Positions 62,701-64,000 of a stretch of DNA of 64,000 nt are shown in pieces (position 1 is the first letter of the stretch; the number at the start of each line of letters is the position of its first letter). Source of the DNA: Vicia villosa. Its lineage: Eukaryota; Streptophyta; Magnoliopsida; Fabales; Fabaceae. The position numbers and the translations under genes are program-made. The stretch lies in assembly GCF_029867415.1 (NCBI RefSeq), contig NW_026705482.1:124001-188000 (forward strand), in the 5' to 3' direction. The notes under the pieces were generated by a model, which saw nothing but the letters and a program-made list of their open reading frames with translations, searched no databases and was not told the DNA's origin.

Positions 62701-64000
62701 AAACAAAATAAAAGAGGCTATATAATTAAAAATAGAAAAAATTCTGAAAATCTTAACTTTTGATCCAGTGTAGCACGCGCCTGCAAACTATGGTGGACCT
62801 GCGTTCTCGTATGCGTTGGATCTGCAGATCAATGAAATCGGATGGCCAGGATGCGAAGGTCCACGATAGCAGCGTGTTTCTTAACGCAAGTGATCCCTTA
62901 GGAGTTCCAAACCCTTGCGCGCGCTTTTGGATTTGAACGGGCCAATGGCAGCGCGACACGTCTCTTCTTCTTCAACGTGAAAACCTGCAAAAATTAGCTA
63001 GGGATTTGCTACGATTCCTTTCGTAGCTACCCCCTGCAAATAACGAAATCGCGTACAAGCTAAAGAAATTTTTCGCGACCCTCTCATCGTGATCGTTTAG
63101 TATTCCTGAACACGATGATGGTCATGATTTCGCCTAATTTTGCCTATAAACAAAACCCCTAAATTAAGGTTCAAAAACCCTAACTATGGCGAATCTTTGT
63201 ACCTGTGCTTAAAACCAAATTAAATCGTCCAGAAAGTTTGCAAACATCATTATGAACATAAATATGCAATCGAAACATAAGTATGATGCATGAATTATAG
63301 TATTCGAATTCTAACAAAATTGGTAATTTATGAACCTGTAACTCGTGCTTCAGAGGGTTACAACCGATGATAGAGATTGACACACGTTCAGAGAAGACCA
63401 AGGAATTGATTAGAGCCTTCGAAACACCTTGAATCCTTGCAAATCCCCAAAACCGAATTGGTTTTTTTCTTGATTTATGGCACTCGAATTAGGTCTTCAC
63501 ACTGCAGAATCTTGTAACCCTAGGGGTCTGGGATGATCATGTATATATAGGTGAATGCTTTAGGTCTACTTTTATGGAGAAAATCTTGCTAAATCAATCT
63601 TTGCAAGTTGTGAAAATTTGATTTTCAATATGTTATGAAATCCTTCTATATTTGGCCAAAAGTAATCCAATCTTTTTTCCTTTTATTTTTCACGAAAGTT
63701 ATATAAATAATAAGGTATAAATGTGATTGGATTTGATTCAAAACCAATTTCCTTGCAAATCTTTTAATTTTCTTTAATTTTATTGAATTTTAAATGAATA
63801 AAAATTCTTATAAAATTAATTAAAATCAAATAAATTCGTGGAAAATGGTTTATGGGCTCTCAGTGTCACACGAGTCAAGTTTGGGTCTTAAAAATATAGG
63901 CCCATTAGCAAGAAAATTCAAACTCCTTCGCATTTTTCCCTCCAAAATAGTCCAACTTTGACAAGGCCTATTTCTCTCAATTTTGGAGGTATGGAAGTGT

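Overview
The window is plant nuclear DNA, almost certainly from a papilionoid legume of the inverted-repeat-lacking clade. A Fabeae genome (pea, vetch, lentil, grass pea type) fits best. The reasons are very long Ogre retrotransposons with an extra ORF1 and a tRNA-Arg-type primer site, a Sirevirus (SIRE/Maximus type), Tekay chromoviruses, and a Mutator-like element whose GGGTTAAATATGTTT terminal repeat is familiar from legume genomes. About nine tenths of the window is transposable-element DNA, mostly nested and degraded. I recognise one host gene. The species assignment is inference.

Layout. 1-2879: 3' end and LTR of a Tat/Athila-type Ty3/gypsy element (+). It appears to be inserted in the integrase region of a minus-strand Tekay chromovirus (2880-8947; gag-pol, PBS and 5' LTR present, 3' end outside the window). 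8948-10559: 3' part of a LINE (-), cut by a second Tekay element (+). That element is arranged LTR-internal-LTR-partial internal (10560-19230). 19461-20964: a Mutator-like DNA transposon with about 260-bp terminal inverted repeats. It carries three exon-like pieces of an ESD4-type SUMO protease gene (a Pack-MULE). 21397-24715: the host gene, a two-exon TBL/PMR5-type wall polysaccharide O-acetyltransferase, with a 149-bp MITE in its intron. 25425-30041: a non-autonomous Helitron with captured exons, a 44-bp minisatellite and a terminal hairpin. 30198-34365: a mosaic of fragments (Ty1/copia integrase, truncated Sirevirus LTR, an ORF resembling a plant transposon protein, a Tat-type integrase).

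34366-64000 is one Ogre complex on the minus strand. Read right to left it has a 5' LTR (runs off the window), PBS, ORF1, gag-protease, an intron, RT/RNase H/integrase, a 3' UTR with tandem repeats, a second LTR, then a second PBS and an intact ORF1 of a partial second copy. A Sirevirus (38706-48249) with seemingly identical LTRs sits in the middle LTR.

Function. Only the O-acetyltransferase is likely to do cellular work (Golgi acetylation of wall polymers). The retroelements are broken by stops, frameshifts and lost catalytic residues. Three of the integrase cores in the window lack a catalytic acidic residue. The most notable items are the SUMO-protease-capturing Pack-MULE, the gene-carrying Helitron, two independent LTR-shared tandem retroelements, and a recent-looking but defective Sirevirus. 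I found no clearly new gene system.
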